Shown piece by piece: positions 36,121 through 44,805 of a DNA stretch of 64,000 bases. This DNA comes from Verrucomicrobiota bacterium (GTDB taxonomy: Bacteria; Chlamydiota; Chlamydiia; Chlamydiales; Rhabdochlamydiaceae), in the NCBI GenBank assembly GCA_018240065.1, contig JAFEGH010000013.1, positions 1-64,000 on the forward strand. Reading direction: 5' to 3'. The notes beneath the pieces were generated by a model. It searched no databases. It had not been told where the DNA came from and was given only the letters and a program-made list of their open reading frames with translations. The position numbers and the translations under genes were made by a program. Each line of letters starts with the position of its first letter. The first letter of the stretch is position 1.

Positions 36121-36891
36121 ATGACAACTTCATCAAAAAAACCTCTCGTCGCCATTACCGGCGCCTCATCGGGGATCGGAGCTGCAACTGCCCTCCGCTT
36201 TGCCAGGGGAGGCTTCCGGCTTGCTCTGATGGCTCGGCGGATGGATAAGCTCGCGCTACTTCAGAAAGAGCTGAAAACAGAAACGGCAATCTATGAGCTC
36301 GATGTCCGTTCGGAAGAGACAGTCGGGGCGACATTTCAGCTGATCGAAAAGCAAAACGGGCCGATCGACCTATTAATAAATAATGCCGGATGCGGACTCG
36401 GACTCGATCCTGCCTTTGAGTCGAAATTGGAAGAGTGGGACTTGATGGTTCAGACAAACATCAACGGGCTTCTCTATTGCACGCGCGCTGCCCTCCCCCC
36501 GATGGTCGCTCGTAATCAGGGCCACATCATCAACTTGGGGTCCGTCGCAGGCACTTATCCTTATCCCGGCGGGAATGTCTATGGGGCCACAAAAGCCTTT
36601 GTCCACCAATTCACACTGAACTTAAGAGCCGATCTCATCGGGAAGAATGTGCGCGTCAGCTGCATCGAGCCAGGTCTTGTGTCGGGGACGGAATTTTCAG
36701 TCGTCCGTTTTCGAGGGGATCAGGAGAAGGCTGCGAAACCCTACGAAAAGATACAGCCGCTTCATCCTGAGGACATCGCTGAAGTGATTTATTTCTGTCA
36801 TGCCCTTCCTCCCCACGTCAACATCAACACTGTTGAAATCATGCCCGTCGCTCAGGCTTCCGGACCGTTTGCCTTCCACCGCGCCACTTGA
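36121..36891 (+). CDS. Short-chain dehydrogenase/reductase, YdfG-like
   Basis: A product of 256 residues. TGASSGIG near the N-terminus binds NADP, LINNAG follows near 85, and a Ser-Tyr-Lys triad is visible in GSVAGTYPYPGGNVYGATKAF. The closest known type is NADP-dependent 3-hydroxy acid (serine/threonine) dehydrogenase YdfG. GGAG at 36107-36110 is one base from an ATG at 36112 and ten from the ATG at 36121; I chose the latter. Confidence 0.92.
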   Translation: MTTSSKKPLVAITGASSGIGAATALRFARGGFRLALMARRMDKLALLQKELKTETAIYELDVRSEETVGATFQLIEKQNGPIDLLINNAGCGLGLDPAFESKLEEWDLMVQTNINGLLYCTRAALPPMVARNQGHIINLGSVAGTYPYPGGNVYGATKAFVHQFTLNLRADLIGKNVRVSCIEPGLVSGTEFSVVRFRGDQEKAAKPYEKIQPLHPEDIAEVIYFCHALPPHVNINTVEIMPVAQASGPFAFHRAT

Positions 36892-37020
36892 AACCAAGTT
36901 TTAGAGCTGTTGAGTTATCATTCGCTCTATTCCTGACAAGCATGAATTTCATTAAGATTGCATTAAACCTTTTAGTTTACCTATCCTCTCATTGTTCGTT
37001 CAAGAAACAATGAGGGATTC

Positions 37021-37629
37021 ATGCGCGCATTTATAGGTGCCGTTTTAACATTCCAACTGTTTAGCAGTTCAATTATTGCCACTACCTCGAGCGAGGTTTT
37101 TGCAAAATACAAGAATAATTGCTTCGTAGAAACAGGTTCATTCAATGGTGACGGGATTCAGAAAGCGCTGGATGCTGGATTTGAATATGTCTATTCGATC
37201 GAACTTTCAGAAAAGTATCATAACATTTGTAAAAAGCGTTTTCAGCACAACCCAAATGTCAGCCTCCTATTTGGCGACTCAGCACACGTTCTTGGCCCTT
37301 TGATGCATGAAATCCATGAGCCGGTCACATTTTGGCTGGACGGACATTGCATGCTGCTGGACACAGCAAAAGGGGAAACAATGACCCCGTTACTCAAAGA
37401 GCTTGAAGCCATTAAAAATCACCCCATTAAGACACATACAATACTCATTGACGACATCAGATTGCTTGGGACTTGGATATTAGATAATATTCCACTCAAT
37501 GCAGTGATCGCCAAGCTCAAAGAAATCAACCCTGAATATACAATTGCCTATGAAGACGGGTATGAAAAAAAAGATGTCCTGGTCGCTTATATACCATCCC
37601 AGGGGATGATGAATGGACCTCAGAAGTAG
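37021..37629 (+). CDS. Exported SAM-methyltransferase-like protein
   Basis: This 202-residue protein begins with a signal peptide (about 1-20, ending SSSIIA). CFVETGSFNGDGIQKAL near 34 resembles SAM-binding motif I, YSIELSEKYH motif II, and LLFGDSAH motif III; LIDDIRLLG follows near 141. The substrate is unknown. It is the first of four exported genes, with the FkbM gene starting 58 bases after its stop, so co-transcription is likely. Confidence 0.75.
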   Translation: MRAFIGAVLTFQLFSSSIIATTSSEVFAKYKNNCFVETGSFNGDGIQKALDAGFEYVYSIELSEKYHNICKKRFQHNPNVSLLFGDSAHVLGPLMHEIHEPVTFWLDGHCMLLDTAKGETMTPLLKELEAIKNHPIKTHTILIDDIRLLGTWILDNIPLNAVIAKLKEINPEYTIAYEDGYEKKDVLVAYIPSQGMMNGPQK

Positions 37630-37687
37630 AAGAGGAAAAATCAACCCTCGAATCGAGAATCTCTATTTGAAGAATCGGAGACTCCCC

Positions 37688-38440
37688 ATGAAACGCATGA
37701 AGTCCTACATGATTGCCGCGGTACTTGCATTATTTACCAGCGCATCCGCTGCAGAACAATCCATGGTAGCCCGGCTACCCTATGCTAACACCACCGCAGT
37801 ATTGAAATTTGTAAAGAAACATCTGCCTAGAGACCCTGTCATTATTGATGCTGGAGCATTTAATGGGCATGACTCCTATTTGATGGCCCAGTTTTGGCCC
37901 AGAGGGCAAATTTATTCATTTGAACCGGTGCCAGAACTTTTTCAACAAGTCAAATACCTTTCAGCAAAACATAAAAACATTCATCCCTTTGAACTGGCAC
38001 TTTCAGACAAAAACGGCAGCGCAGTTTTTTACCTGTCTGTGAATGACGACAATCCAAATCACATCTCAGCTTCGAGCTCCCTTCTCCCCCCTAAAGAGCA
38101 TCTAGCAGGAGCGCCCACTGTAAAATTTCCGTATACTCTAGAAGTCCAGACGCTTACTCTGGATTCATGGGCTGAAAGTCAAGGAATTGATCATGTCGAC
38201 TTCCTTTGGCTCGATATGCAAGGGTATGAACTGAATATGATCAAAGCCAGCAAGCTTGCAAAAAATGCAAGGGCGATCTGGCTGGAGGTGGAATTCATAG
38301 AAGCTTATGAGGGCCAGTACCTGTTTGAAGATATCGTGGAATGGATGGCGGCAAACGGATTTCATCTGGCAGCTACGAACTTCAACCTGGAGAACCCTGA
38401 AAACTGGTTTGCAGATGCGATGTTCATTAAAACGAAATAA
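37688..38440 (+). CDS. Exported FkbM-family methyltransferase, copy 1
   Basis: The product has 250 residues. The signal peptide (about 1-22) ends TSASA. IIDAGAFNGHDSYLMAQ, IYSFEPVPELF, LDSWAE and VDFLWLDMQGYELNMIKA are classic FkbM motifs; the family O-methylates sugars and other hydroxyls. The open frame extends upstream to 37613, but the ATG at 37688 with GGAG eight bases before gives the signal peptide directly. It is followed by a GT90 gene after 12 bases. Confidence 0.85.
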   Translation: MKRMKSYMIAAVLALFTSASAAEQSMVARLPYANTTAVLKFVKKHLPRDPVIIDAGAFNGHDSYLMAQFWPRGQIYSFEPVPELFQQVKYLSAKHKNIHPFELALSDKNGSAVFYLSVNDDNPNHISASSSLLPPKEHLAGAPTVKFPYTLEVQTLTLDSWAESQGIDHVDFLWLDMQGYELNMIKASKLAKNARAIWLEVEFIEAYEGQYLFEDIVEWMAANGFHLAATNFNLENPENWFADAMFIKTK

Positions 38441-38452
38441 GGGATGATCTGA

Positions 38453-39571
38453 GTGAAAAAACACTTTTTTTCGATACTTCTCCTCACTTTTTCAATTACC
38501 CAATCGTATGCTTTAGGTTCCGCTATTTCAGCCTCACGCAATCAAATGGATGAGGCCGCTGAAAAATTAGCAGCCCCTGCCTGGATGTACGCGCAACTTG
38601 ACCGTGATTTTGCTCCCTACAAAGAAAAGACAATTTCCCTCCAGGCAATGAATGACTTTTTCACTGCTAGAGCATCCGATCTTCAATTGGCAAAAATTAC
38701 GATTTTTAATAACAACGTGAGCGCTGCTACCTCGAGCCCGCCTCATAAAAACACCGCAAACCCCAGGCTGGAGAGTTATCTTTCTGCATTTAGAAAGTTG
38801 TGCTCGCATTTGCCGATGCCAAATGTCACTTTTTTAATCTCCCTGCATGATGGAATCGATTCATCAGTAAAAACGTCGAAAGAGATTCCCCTTTTCGTGA
38901 TGTGCAAAACCGGGCAGATAGAGAATGGATTCCTTATCCCCGATTTCGATGCGCTTATGAATGGATTCCAGGTTCTTGCAAAGGCGGATATCACCCAATT
39001 TGAGCAACCTTGGGAGACCAAGGCGCCTTCACTCATTTGGAGAGGATCGACCGCCTATGGGAATATCATCCTTAATAAATCAAATCTGCATCTAAATTAC
39101 AGAGTAAAACTGTGCCAAATTTCCAAAAACTACCCCCAATTGATCGATGCAAAATTCACGATCTATGCACAGGGAGGCCAAAAAGTCCTATCCATTCGAA
39201 ATTTGAAAGGAAAAAAAGTCAGCTTTGAGAATCAACTGAATTATAAATATCACATCCTCATCGACGGAAATGCTTCTTCCTACTCTTCAAGCGGGTGGAA
39301 GTTCTTTACCAACTCGTTAATTTTCAAGCCAGATTCCCCATGGTTCCAGTGGTATTATAATGATTTGAAGCCCTGGATTCATTATGTTCCCGTCAGAACT
39401 GACTTGGAAGACCTTGTTGAGAAGGTCCAATGGGCTCAAACTCACGATCTGGAAGCGAAAATTATCGCCGCCAACGCTCGTCAATTTGCGCTGGAACACA
39501 TCAGCGAACACCTCAACCTGTCCTATCTCTATTTGGCAATTTTAAGATACAGCCAGCTGAACTTTGAATAG
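38453..39571 (+). CDS. Exported CAP10/GT90 glycosyltransferase
   Basis: The product has 372 residues and a signal peptide (about 1-20, ending QSYA). LIWRGST at 194-200 and YHILIDGNASSYSSSGWKF at 266-284 are hallmarks of the CAP10/GT90 family (fungal capsule xylosyltransferases, animal POGLUT/KDELC protein O-glucosyltransferases that work in the ER lumen). Export of this enzyme recalls that lumenal location. The GTG start at 38453 lies 12 bases after the FkbM stop. The donor sugar and acceptor are unknown. Confidence 0.83.
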   Translation: MKKHFFSILLLTFSITQSYALGSAISASRNQMDEAAEKLAAPAWMYAQLDRDFAPYKEKTISLQAMNDFFTARASDLQLAKITIFNNNVSAATSSPPHKNTANPRLESYLSAFRKLCSHLPMPNVTFLISLHDGIDSSVKTSKEIPLFVMCKTGQIENGFLIPDFDALMNGFQVLAKADITQFEQPWETKAPSLIWRGSTAYGNIILNKSNLHLNYRVKLCQISKNYPQLIDAKFTIYAQGGQKVLSIRNLKGKKVSFENQLNYKYHILIDGNASSYSSSGWKFFTNSLIFKPDSPWFQWYYNDLKPWIHYVPVRTDLEDLVEKVQWAQTHDLEAKIIAANARQFALEHISEHLNLSYLYLAILRYSQLNFE

Positions 39572-39884
39572 TCTCTTTTCAGAATAGACAGGAACTACTT
39601 GAAAAATCGGGACATGGGCTTGGGAACTCCCTTTTATATTGTTCTGATCAAAGGAAAACATTTATCGGCACGGCGCAGGTTCGGGACGAAAAAAGGATGG
39701 AAAAAAACGAGGACGCCTAGAATCAATTATTCCGGCTGTTTGCGTTGATCTCTCTATATCGCATAAGAACATCCCGCACGGCGCGAAAGAACACTATTTG
39801 AAGCGGCTTGGGTATAACACTCTTTAAAAAAAACTGAGGCGATATTAAATTTAAAAATCCTTCGTTTTTTTTAAGAGTGCCGCC
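39572..39884. other. Intergenic stretch between GT90 and second FkbM gene
   Basis: No gene was found. It contains one half-copy of the TATACCC-type repeat (39795-39816). The length suggests that the second FkbM gene has its own promoter. Confidence 0.45.
39795..39816. repeat. Intergenic repeat, partial copy d
   Basis: TATTTGAAGCGGCTTGGGTATA keeps the right half of the element (TTTGAAG-N4-TTGGGTATA). The left TATACCCAA arm is missing. Confidence 0.55.
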
Positions 39885-40694
39885 GTGAAACTGCTCTACA
39901 AGATTCTATTCTTCTCCAATCTTCTCATCTCGGCTACTTCAGAAGCGCATGCCATCTCTACTGTTGTCCGCCTCCCATTTGGAGACCATAAAGCCGTTTT
40001 AAACTATGCATGGAACTATCTCCCCCCCAACCCCGTCATTATCGATGCAGGGGCATACGACGGAACCGACTCTCTTCAAATGTCGCAGTATTGGCCCAAT
40101 GCGCAAATCCATTCTTTTGAGCCCGTGCCCGAACTCTTCGCACACATTAAGAGCCTTGCAGCCAAAAATGGGAACATTCATCCTTATCAGGTTGCCCTCT
40201 CGGATCAAAATGGCACTGCTACCTTTTACCTCTCAACACTCGCCCATGATCCGAGCCGCATCTTAGGGTCCAGCTCGCTGCTTCCTCCCAAGGAGCACCT
40301 CATCGAAGACCCCTGGATTCAATTCCCCAGCATCCTGGAAGTTCAGACAGTAACCCTCGATTCATGGGCGGAAACACAGAAGATCAACCATGTCGACTTC
40401 CTCTGGCTGGACATGCAGGGATTTGAACTTAATATGATCAAAGCGAGCAAACTGGCTCAAAACGCGCGGGCGATTTGGATGGAGGTCGAGTTCACTGAAG
40501 TCTTTGAAGGCCAATATCAATTCAAGGACATTAAGGATTGGATGGAGGCAAACGGGTTTGTGCTTGCAGCCTGCGATTTTGACATCGAAAATCCCGAACA
40601 TTACTTTGGCAATGTGATGTTCCTGAATCGCAAACCCATCGATAAGTTTGTTAAGCACAATCCAAATGAGAAAAAAAGGCGCAAAAGTCGATGA
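39885..40694 (+). CDS. Exported FkbM-family methyltransferase, copy 2
   Basis: This 269-residue protein is a close paralogue of the one at 37688: IIDAGAYDGTDSLQMSQ, IHSFEPVPELF, SSSLLPPKEHL and VDFLWLDMQGFELNMIKA align without gaps. Signal peptide about 1-23 (ending SEAHA). The C-terminus differs by a short basic tail (KKRRKSR). It starts with GTG. Its last codons form one arm of the terminator of the convergent DoxX gene. Confidence 0.86.
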   Translation: MKLLYKILFFSNLLISATSEAHAISTVVRLPFGDHKAVLNYAWNYLPPNPVIIDAGAYDGTDSLQMSQYWPNAQIHSFEPVPELFAHIKSLAAKNGNIHPYQVALSDQNGTATFYLSTLAHDPSRILGSSSLLPPKEHLIEDPWIQFPSILEVQTVTLDSWAETQKINHVDFLWLDMQGFELNMIKASKLAQNARAIWMEVEFTEVFEGQYQFKDIKDWMEANGFVLAACDFDIENPEHYFGNVMFLNRKPIDKFVKHNPNEKKRRKSR

Positions 40695-40703
40695 ATTTGC
40701 GCC
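40671..40703 (-). terminator. Terminator of the DoxX gene, overlapping the FkbM coding end
   Basis: GGCGCAAA (40678-40685) pairs with TTTGCGCC (40696-40703); on the minus strand seven T residues follow (A-run 40671-40677). The left arm lies inside the last codons of the convergent FkbM gene. Confidence 0.85.
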
Positions 40704-40711
40704 CTAAGAGA

Positions 40712-41101
40712 TTATAGAACAAACCGCCCCCCGCCCCAGACCAGGATCAGCAGCAGGCTGCCGAAAACGGCGACATCCTTCATGAAAAGGGTCTTTTCCG
40801 TGATCCGTTGCGCACCTTCAAGATTCCAGAAGTCATGGAAACGTAAGGCGGCAGGAACGATGAAGAGGATCAGCAGCAAAGCTCCGAAACGGATCTGATA
40901 CCCCAGGCAAATCGATAGTCCACCCACGATCTGGATCAGGACGGCTAAGGAAAGAGCCAGAGAGGTTAGCGGGAGCCTCTTCTTCTTCATATATTCGACA
41001 GTGCCCTTCCAGTTGATCAGCTTTTCCATGGCTGCCCAGACAAAAAGAGCGCTGATGCAGATACGGCCAATGAGTAGCGCAAGGTCTTTTAGGAAATCCA
41101 T
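40712..41101 (-). CDS. DoxX-family membrane protein
   Basis: This 129-residue, four-helix membrane protein (GRICISALFVWAAMEKLINW near the N-terminus, GLSICLGYQIRFGALLLILF in the middle) belongs to the DoxX family, whose members are linked to redox and thiol stress. GAGGT seven bases before the ATG at 41101 is preferred over a GTG at 41110. Confidence 0.88.
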   Translation of the reverse strand: MDFLKDLALLIGRICISALFVWAAMEKLINWKGTVEYMKKKRLPLTSLALSLAVLIQIVGGLSICLGYQIRFGALLLILFIVPAALRFHDFWNLEGAQRITEKTLFMKDVAVFGSLLLILVWGGGRFVL

Positions 41102-41145
41102 CAACCGCACCTCTTTTGGTTTTCAGAATCCTTCCGGCCTTTTTT

Positions 41146-41985
41146 CTATCGGGTTTCAAGCTTGGCGACTTGATGCTCCGCCGTTCCGAAAAAGCGGTCG
41201 CCAAAGTCTCCCAGCCCGGGAACAATGTACTTTCTCTCATTGAGCCTTTCATCCAGAGAGGTCATTACCACTTTGATCTTGGGGAACTTTTGACTCAAAC
41301 GGACCAGGCCCTCTGGAGCGACGCAGACAGAAGCGACGATGATATTCTCCTCCTTGACGCCCTTCTCCTTCAGAATGGAGAGCACCATTTCCAAACTGCC
41401 TCCGGTGGCGATCATCGGCTCGGTGATGACGACCTGGTTACCGGATGCCAGTTCCGGTGAAATTTTCATGTATTTGAACTGGGCCTCGGCGGTATTTTCA
41501 TCGCGCTGGACGAGGAACTTGCTCACGCCCGCATCAGGAAAGTGTTTGATGAACGTATCGAGCAGGGCGTCTCCGGAGCGCATCACCGATACGAGTTCGA
41601 CCTTCGAGGACAATGCCTGGCCCTGGCATAAAGTGAGCGGGGTCTCGACTTCCACTGTTGTGGTGGGCATGCACTCGATGACTTTGTTCACAAGAAGCTC
41701 TCCGACCTTTTCCGACACGAGGCGGAACCTCTCTGTTGAGGTTTGGGTGTCGCGCAATTGGGCGATGAGGATCTGCTCATATTTGCTGGGCTTGAAAGAG
41801 CAATGGACGATAGGGAGAAGCTCGGAGAGGACCTTCTCGTTATTGCGGTTAGCCTGGATCTTTTTCACCCTTTCGTTGAACTGGCTCTCTTGTTTGACAT
41901 CAAGGGTCTTCGCTTGAATATTCGATACCATCGCGATGCTGCACAGCAGCGCGAACATGCATTTATAGGCAGTTGGTCTATTCAT
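41146..41985 (-). CDS. Uracil phosphoribosyltransferase homologue with signal peptide
   Basis: The product has 279 residues. A signal peptide (about 1-25, core CMFALLCSIAMVS, ending NIQA) precedes a complete UPRT domain: VSVMRSGDALLDTF near 132, the PRPP loop TEPMIATGGS at 188-197 (usually DPM-ATGGS; Asp is Glu here) and the uracil-binding GDFGDRFFGT at 259-268. UPRT makes UMP from uracil and PRPP in the cytosol. Export removes it from its PRPP pool unless it acts in the host. Its extra 40 residues after the signal peptide are not typical. Confidence 0.9.
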   Translation of the reverse strand: MNRPTAYKCMFALLCSIAMVSNIQAKTLDVKQESQFNERVKKIQANRNNEKVLSELLPIVHCSFKPSKYEQILIAQLRDTQTSTERFRLVSEKVGELLVNKVIECMPTTTVEVETPLTLCQGQALSSKVELVSVMRSGDALLDTFIKHFPDAGVSKFLVQRDENTAEAQFKYMKISPELASGNQVVITEPMIATGGSLEMVLSILKEKGVKEENIIVASVCVAPEGLVRLSQKFPKIKVVMTSLDERLNERKYIVPGLGDFGDRFFGTAEHQVAKLETR

Positions 41986-42130
41986 GAATTTTAACCTGAA
42001 AATTAAAAGAGTTGATTTGCTGAAGATAGTTTTACACAGATTATTTTGAATAGCAAGGAGAATCCATTTGACGTATTCAAATTCACTCTGTAACCTCTTA
42101 GAGGTTTTTTAATCTTAATCGAGGACCGTC

Positions 42131-43441
42131 ATGTCTAGAGAAACTGCTCAACAACCCAAGGAAAAAAAGAAGGTTTTCACATCGATGCATGCATGGGTGA
42201 TCTGGTTGCTTAGCGCCCTGTTCATGTTCTATAAGTACGCTTTAGAAGTCTCTCCCAGTGTCATGACCTCAACCTTGATGAGCACCTTTAACATCAGCGG
42301 CACCGCCCTCGGTAATTTGGCGGCCTGCTACTTCTACGCCTATCTTCTCCTACAGATCCCTGCAGGCCTGCTGCTCGATAAGATCGGACCCAGGAAAGTG
42401 ACCACCCTTGCGATCGCTTTATGCGCCCTTGGAAGCATGATCTTCGCTAAAGCCGACACTTTGCTCGTGGCAGGGATCGGACGCTTCCTGACAGGCGCTG
42501 GCGCCGCCTTCGCCGCGGTCAACTGCTTAAAACTGATCGCCAACTGGTTCCCAACTAATAAATTCGCCTTCATGGCAGGTTTGATGATGACTGTCGCGAT
42601 GCTAGGGGCAGTCGGCGGTCAGGCTCCTCTTGCAGCTTTCATTGAAGCGATGGACTGGCGCTATGCGATGGAGTTCATCGGCATCGCAGGTCTCATTCTG
42701 GCAGCGGTCTTCTGGCTGATTGTGCGCGACATTTCCCCTCAGCATAAGAAAGAGAAGCATATCGTTTCCCAAAATATTTCTTTGGGGGACAGCCTGAAGC
42801 GCGTCCTTAAAAACCGTCAGGCATGGTGGTTATCGGCATATAGCGGATTCGCGTTTGCCCCCGTCATGATCTTCGGAGGGCTTTGGGGCGTTGCCTATAC
42901 TTCTGAAGCATTCAATCTCACTGCCAATATTTCAGCACAGGCAGTCTCCCTCATCTTCATCGGCTTTGCCGTCGGCGCTCCCTTCTTCGGATGGTTCTCC
43001 GACTGGCTCGGCCGCAGGATTGTCGTGATGTTCTGGGGAACTCTGCTTGCCTTGATCACAATCTCCGCAGTCATCTATGCCCCCGGTGTGACCCATTCTT
43101 CACTCACCCTGTTGCTGTTCCTCTTCGGATTCTTCATCAGCAGCTTCCTCCTCTGCTTCACGATGATCCGCGAGATCAGCCTTCCGATCCTGGCCGCAAC
43201 GGCAATCGGCTTCATGAATGCCTTCGACGCTCTTTTCGGGGCATTTTCAGATCCCTTGACTGGAAAATTCCTCGACATGGGATGGGATGGAAAACTGGCC
43301 GACGGGGCAAGAGTGTTCTCGGTGTCCGCTTACAAAGCGGCATTTTTGACACTCCCCGCCTATCTGATCATCTCTTTGCTGATGCTCTCCCGCATTAAAG
43401 AGACCCATTGCAAGCCCTCAATTCCTTCCTCTCTTCCCTGA
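42131..43441 (+). CDS. MFS transporter
   Basis: This 436-residue, 12-helix protein has the loop 2-3 motif GLLLDKIGPRKVTT near 77 and a GRFLTGAGAAFAAVNCLKL stretch in helix 4. A GWFSDWLGRR repeat of the motif occurs in the second half. Organic anion or sugar phosphate type substrates are common for this branch; no assignment is made. A strong terminator follows. Confidence 0.88.
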   Translation: MSRETAQQPKEKKKVFTSMHAWVIWLLSALFMFYKYALEVSPSVMTSTLMSTFNISGTALGNLAACYFYAYLLLQIPAGLLLDKIGPRKVTTLAIALCALGSMIFAKADTLLVAGIGRFLTGAGAAFAAVNCLKLIANWFPTNKFAFMAGLMMTVAMLGAVGGQAPLAAFIEAMDWRYAMEFIGIAGLILAAVFWLIVRDISPQHKKEKHIVSQNISLGDSLKRVLKNRQAWWLSAYSGFAFAPVMIFGGLWGVAYTSEAFNLTANISAQAVSLIFIGFAVGAPFFGWFSDWLGRRIVVMFWGTLLALITISAVIYAPGVTHSSLTLLLFLFGFFISSFLLCFTMIREISLPILAATAIGFMNAFDALFGAFSDPLTGKFLDMGWDGKLADGARVFSVSAYKAAFLTLPAYLIISLLMLSRIKETHCKPSIPSSLP

Positions 43442-43453
43442 GAGGCCCAAATA

Positions 43454-43485
43454 CGGGGCGGATTCCTCCGCCCCGCTATATTTTT
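43454..43485 (+). terminator. Rho-independent terminator
   Basis: CGGGGCGGA (43454-43462) pairs with TCCGCCCCG (43467-43475) around a four-base TTCC loop, followed by an AT-rich tract with five T residues (43481-43485). It overlaps the stop codon of the convergent FAD protein gene. Confidence 0.85.
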
Positions 43486-44503
43486 ATCTAATACTTGCAA
43501 ACGCCCTTCCATCGGCCCGGTCCTTTAAAAGAGGGATAGCTGCTTTCCACTTTTCAATGTAGCGGACCATGCCTGCAAAGCTGGATGTGTCGAGCATCTC
43601 GACGAGCGGCCCGCCAATCTGAACGACATTCGATGTGTTCATATAGGTTTGATAGTAGACGAAGGAATCGGAGGCGACAATTTGCGCCTGCGGGGTCAAC
43701 AACCCCTTGCCTTTAAAAGCCTCCAGGAATTTGTGCATTTCGTGTGCATCGCACTTCCCATGGGTCTGAACGACGATCAGCTGCAGGCCGTCTCTTGGCA
43801 TCTCAAGAAAGGGGGTCAGGTTCATGGCCCGGGACATGCCCGGCGCTATTCCGTTGAGATAGGTAAATCGAGAAGGGGTTGGGTCTTCGACCAGCATATA
43901 GAGATGGTTGTAGTGATGCTTGGGATATTCCTGGTTGCTGAAATTGGGATTTTCAACACGAAAGCTGCTGACCGGAGTGATGATCAGCTTGGATGTCTTG
44001 TAACGGACGTTGCCAAGCGATAGCTCCACATAGCCATGAGCCTGGTCGATATAGATGCTCTCCAATCTTTGATTGAGAATGACCCCATTGCCGCGGGCAT
44101 CGATCGCTCTCTTAAGTTTTGTGATGAGCTCGTGGCACCCTCCAGAAAAATAGTACCCGTTTGGACATCTCGCATGGGTCCCGACCGCTTCCTCGCTAGA
44201 GTGTTCAAGGCAGATGAATCTGCAGCCGAAGTAGTTTTCGAAAAACTCTTTTAGTCTCTGGTCGGATCCGATCAAATGGCATCCCAGGTCGGCGTGGGCA
44301 ACTCCGCAGATATCGACGCTCTTCCAGGCGCCCCCGCATCTGTCGTCAGCTTCAAGAATCAACACCCTCTCATTTCGATAAATATGATAGATCGCCTCTA
44401 GCATCGAGGTCGGAGAAGTTCCGACAACAGCGATGTCGAAATCGGTCTGGGCGGCAAAGAGCCATCCCTGGAGGAATAGTGCAATTGTGAGTATAAAACG
44501 CAT
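43484..44503 (-). CDS. Exported FAD/NAD-binding oxidoreductase (GDI/amine-oxidase-like fold)
   Basis: A product of 339 residues. A signal peptide (about 1-18, core FILTIALFLQGWLF) is followed by a dinucleotide-binding Rossmann start: DIAVVGTSPTS near 23 and LILEADDRCGGAW near 48. The Gly-rich loop is unusual (G-T-S-P-T-S instead of G-x-G-x-x-G), closer to the GTGLT loop of Rab GDI/REP-type folds than to typical amine oxidases. Whether it binds FAD is uncertain. The substrate is unknown. Confidence 0.72.
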   Translation of the reverse strand: MRFILTIALFLQGWLFAAQTDFDIAVVGTSPTSMLEAIYHIYRNERVLILEADDRCGGAWKSVDICGVAHADLGCHLIGSDQRLKEFFENYFGCRFICLEHSSEEAVGTHARCPNGYYFSGGCHELITKLKRAIDARGNGVILNQRLESIYIDQAHGYVELSLGNVRYKTSKLIITPVSSFRVENPNFSNQEYPKHHYNHLYMLVEDPTPSRFTYLNGIAPGMSRAMNLTPFLEMPRDGLQLIVVQTHGKCDAHEMHKFLEAFKGKGLLTPQAQIVASDSFVYYQTYMNTSNVVQIGGPLVEMLDTSSFAGMVRYIEKWKAAIPLLKDRADGRAFASIR

Positions 44504-44805
44504 CGGCCTCTCCAGTTAAAGAAAAGGAGCGGATTATATCGCGGGTCGAAAAACAATGCTGTCAAAATTTTTACACATACTGAGCGAAAGGGTCCGCTCT
44601 TTTAGAAGCAGGATAAACGCAGTCGATAGTCCGATCGACCAGAAGGATCGCCATCGCTCTCTTATTCTACCCGAGAACAAAAAGCTGACCTAGGGAACGT
44701 ACCTAAATGCGAGGAGCAATTTCAAATGTCGGGATATTCGCCTCTACCCTTACAATCCAGCACACTCCAGAAGCGCCCAGAAACCTATATTTAGCAAGGG
44801 AACTG
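44504..44805. other. Intergenic stretch, no gene supported
   Basis: Only a weak GAGCG...CGCTC hairpin followed by TTTT (44582-44603) was noticed. It lies upstream of the exported FAD protein gene and downstream of the ABC-F gene, both on the minus strand, and presumably holds the terminator of one and the promoter of the other. Confidence 0.4.
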
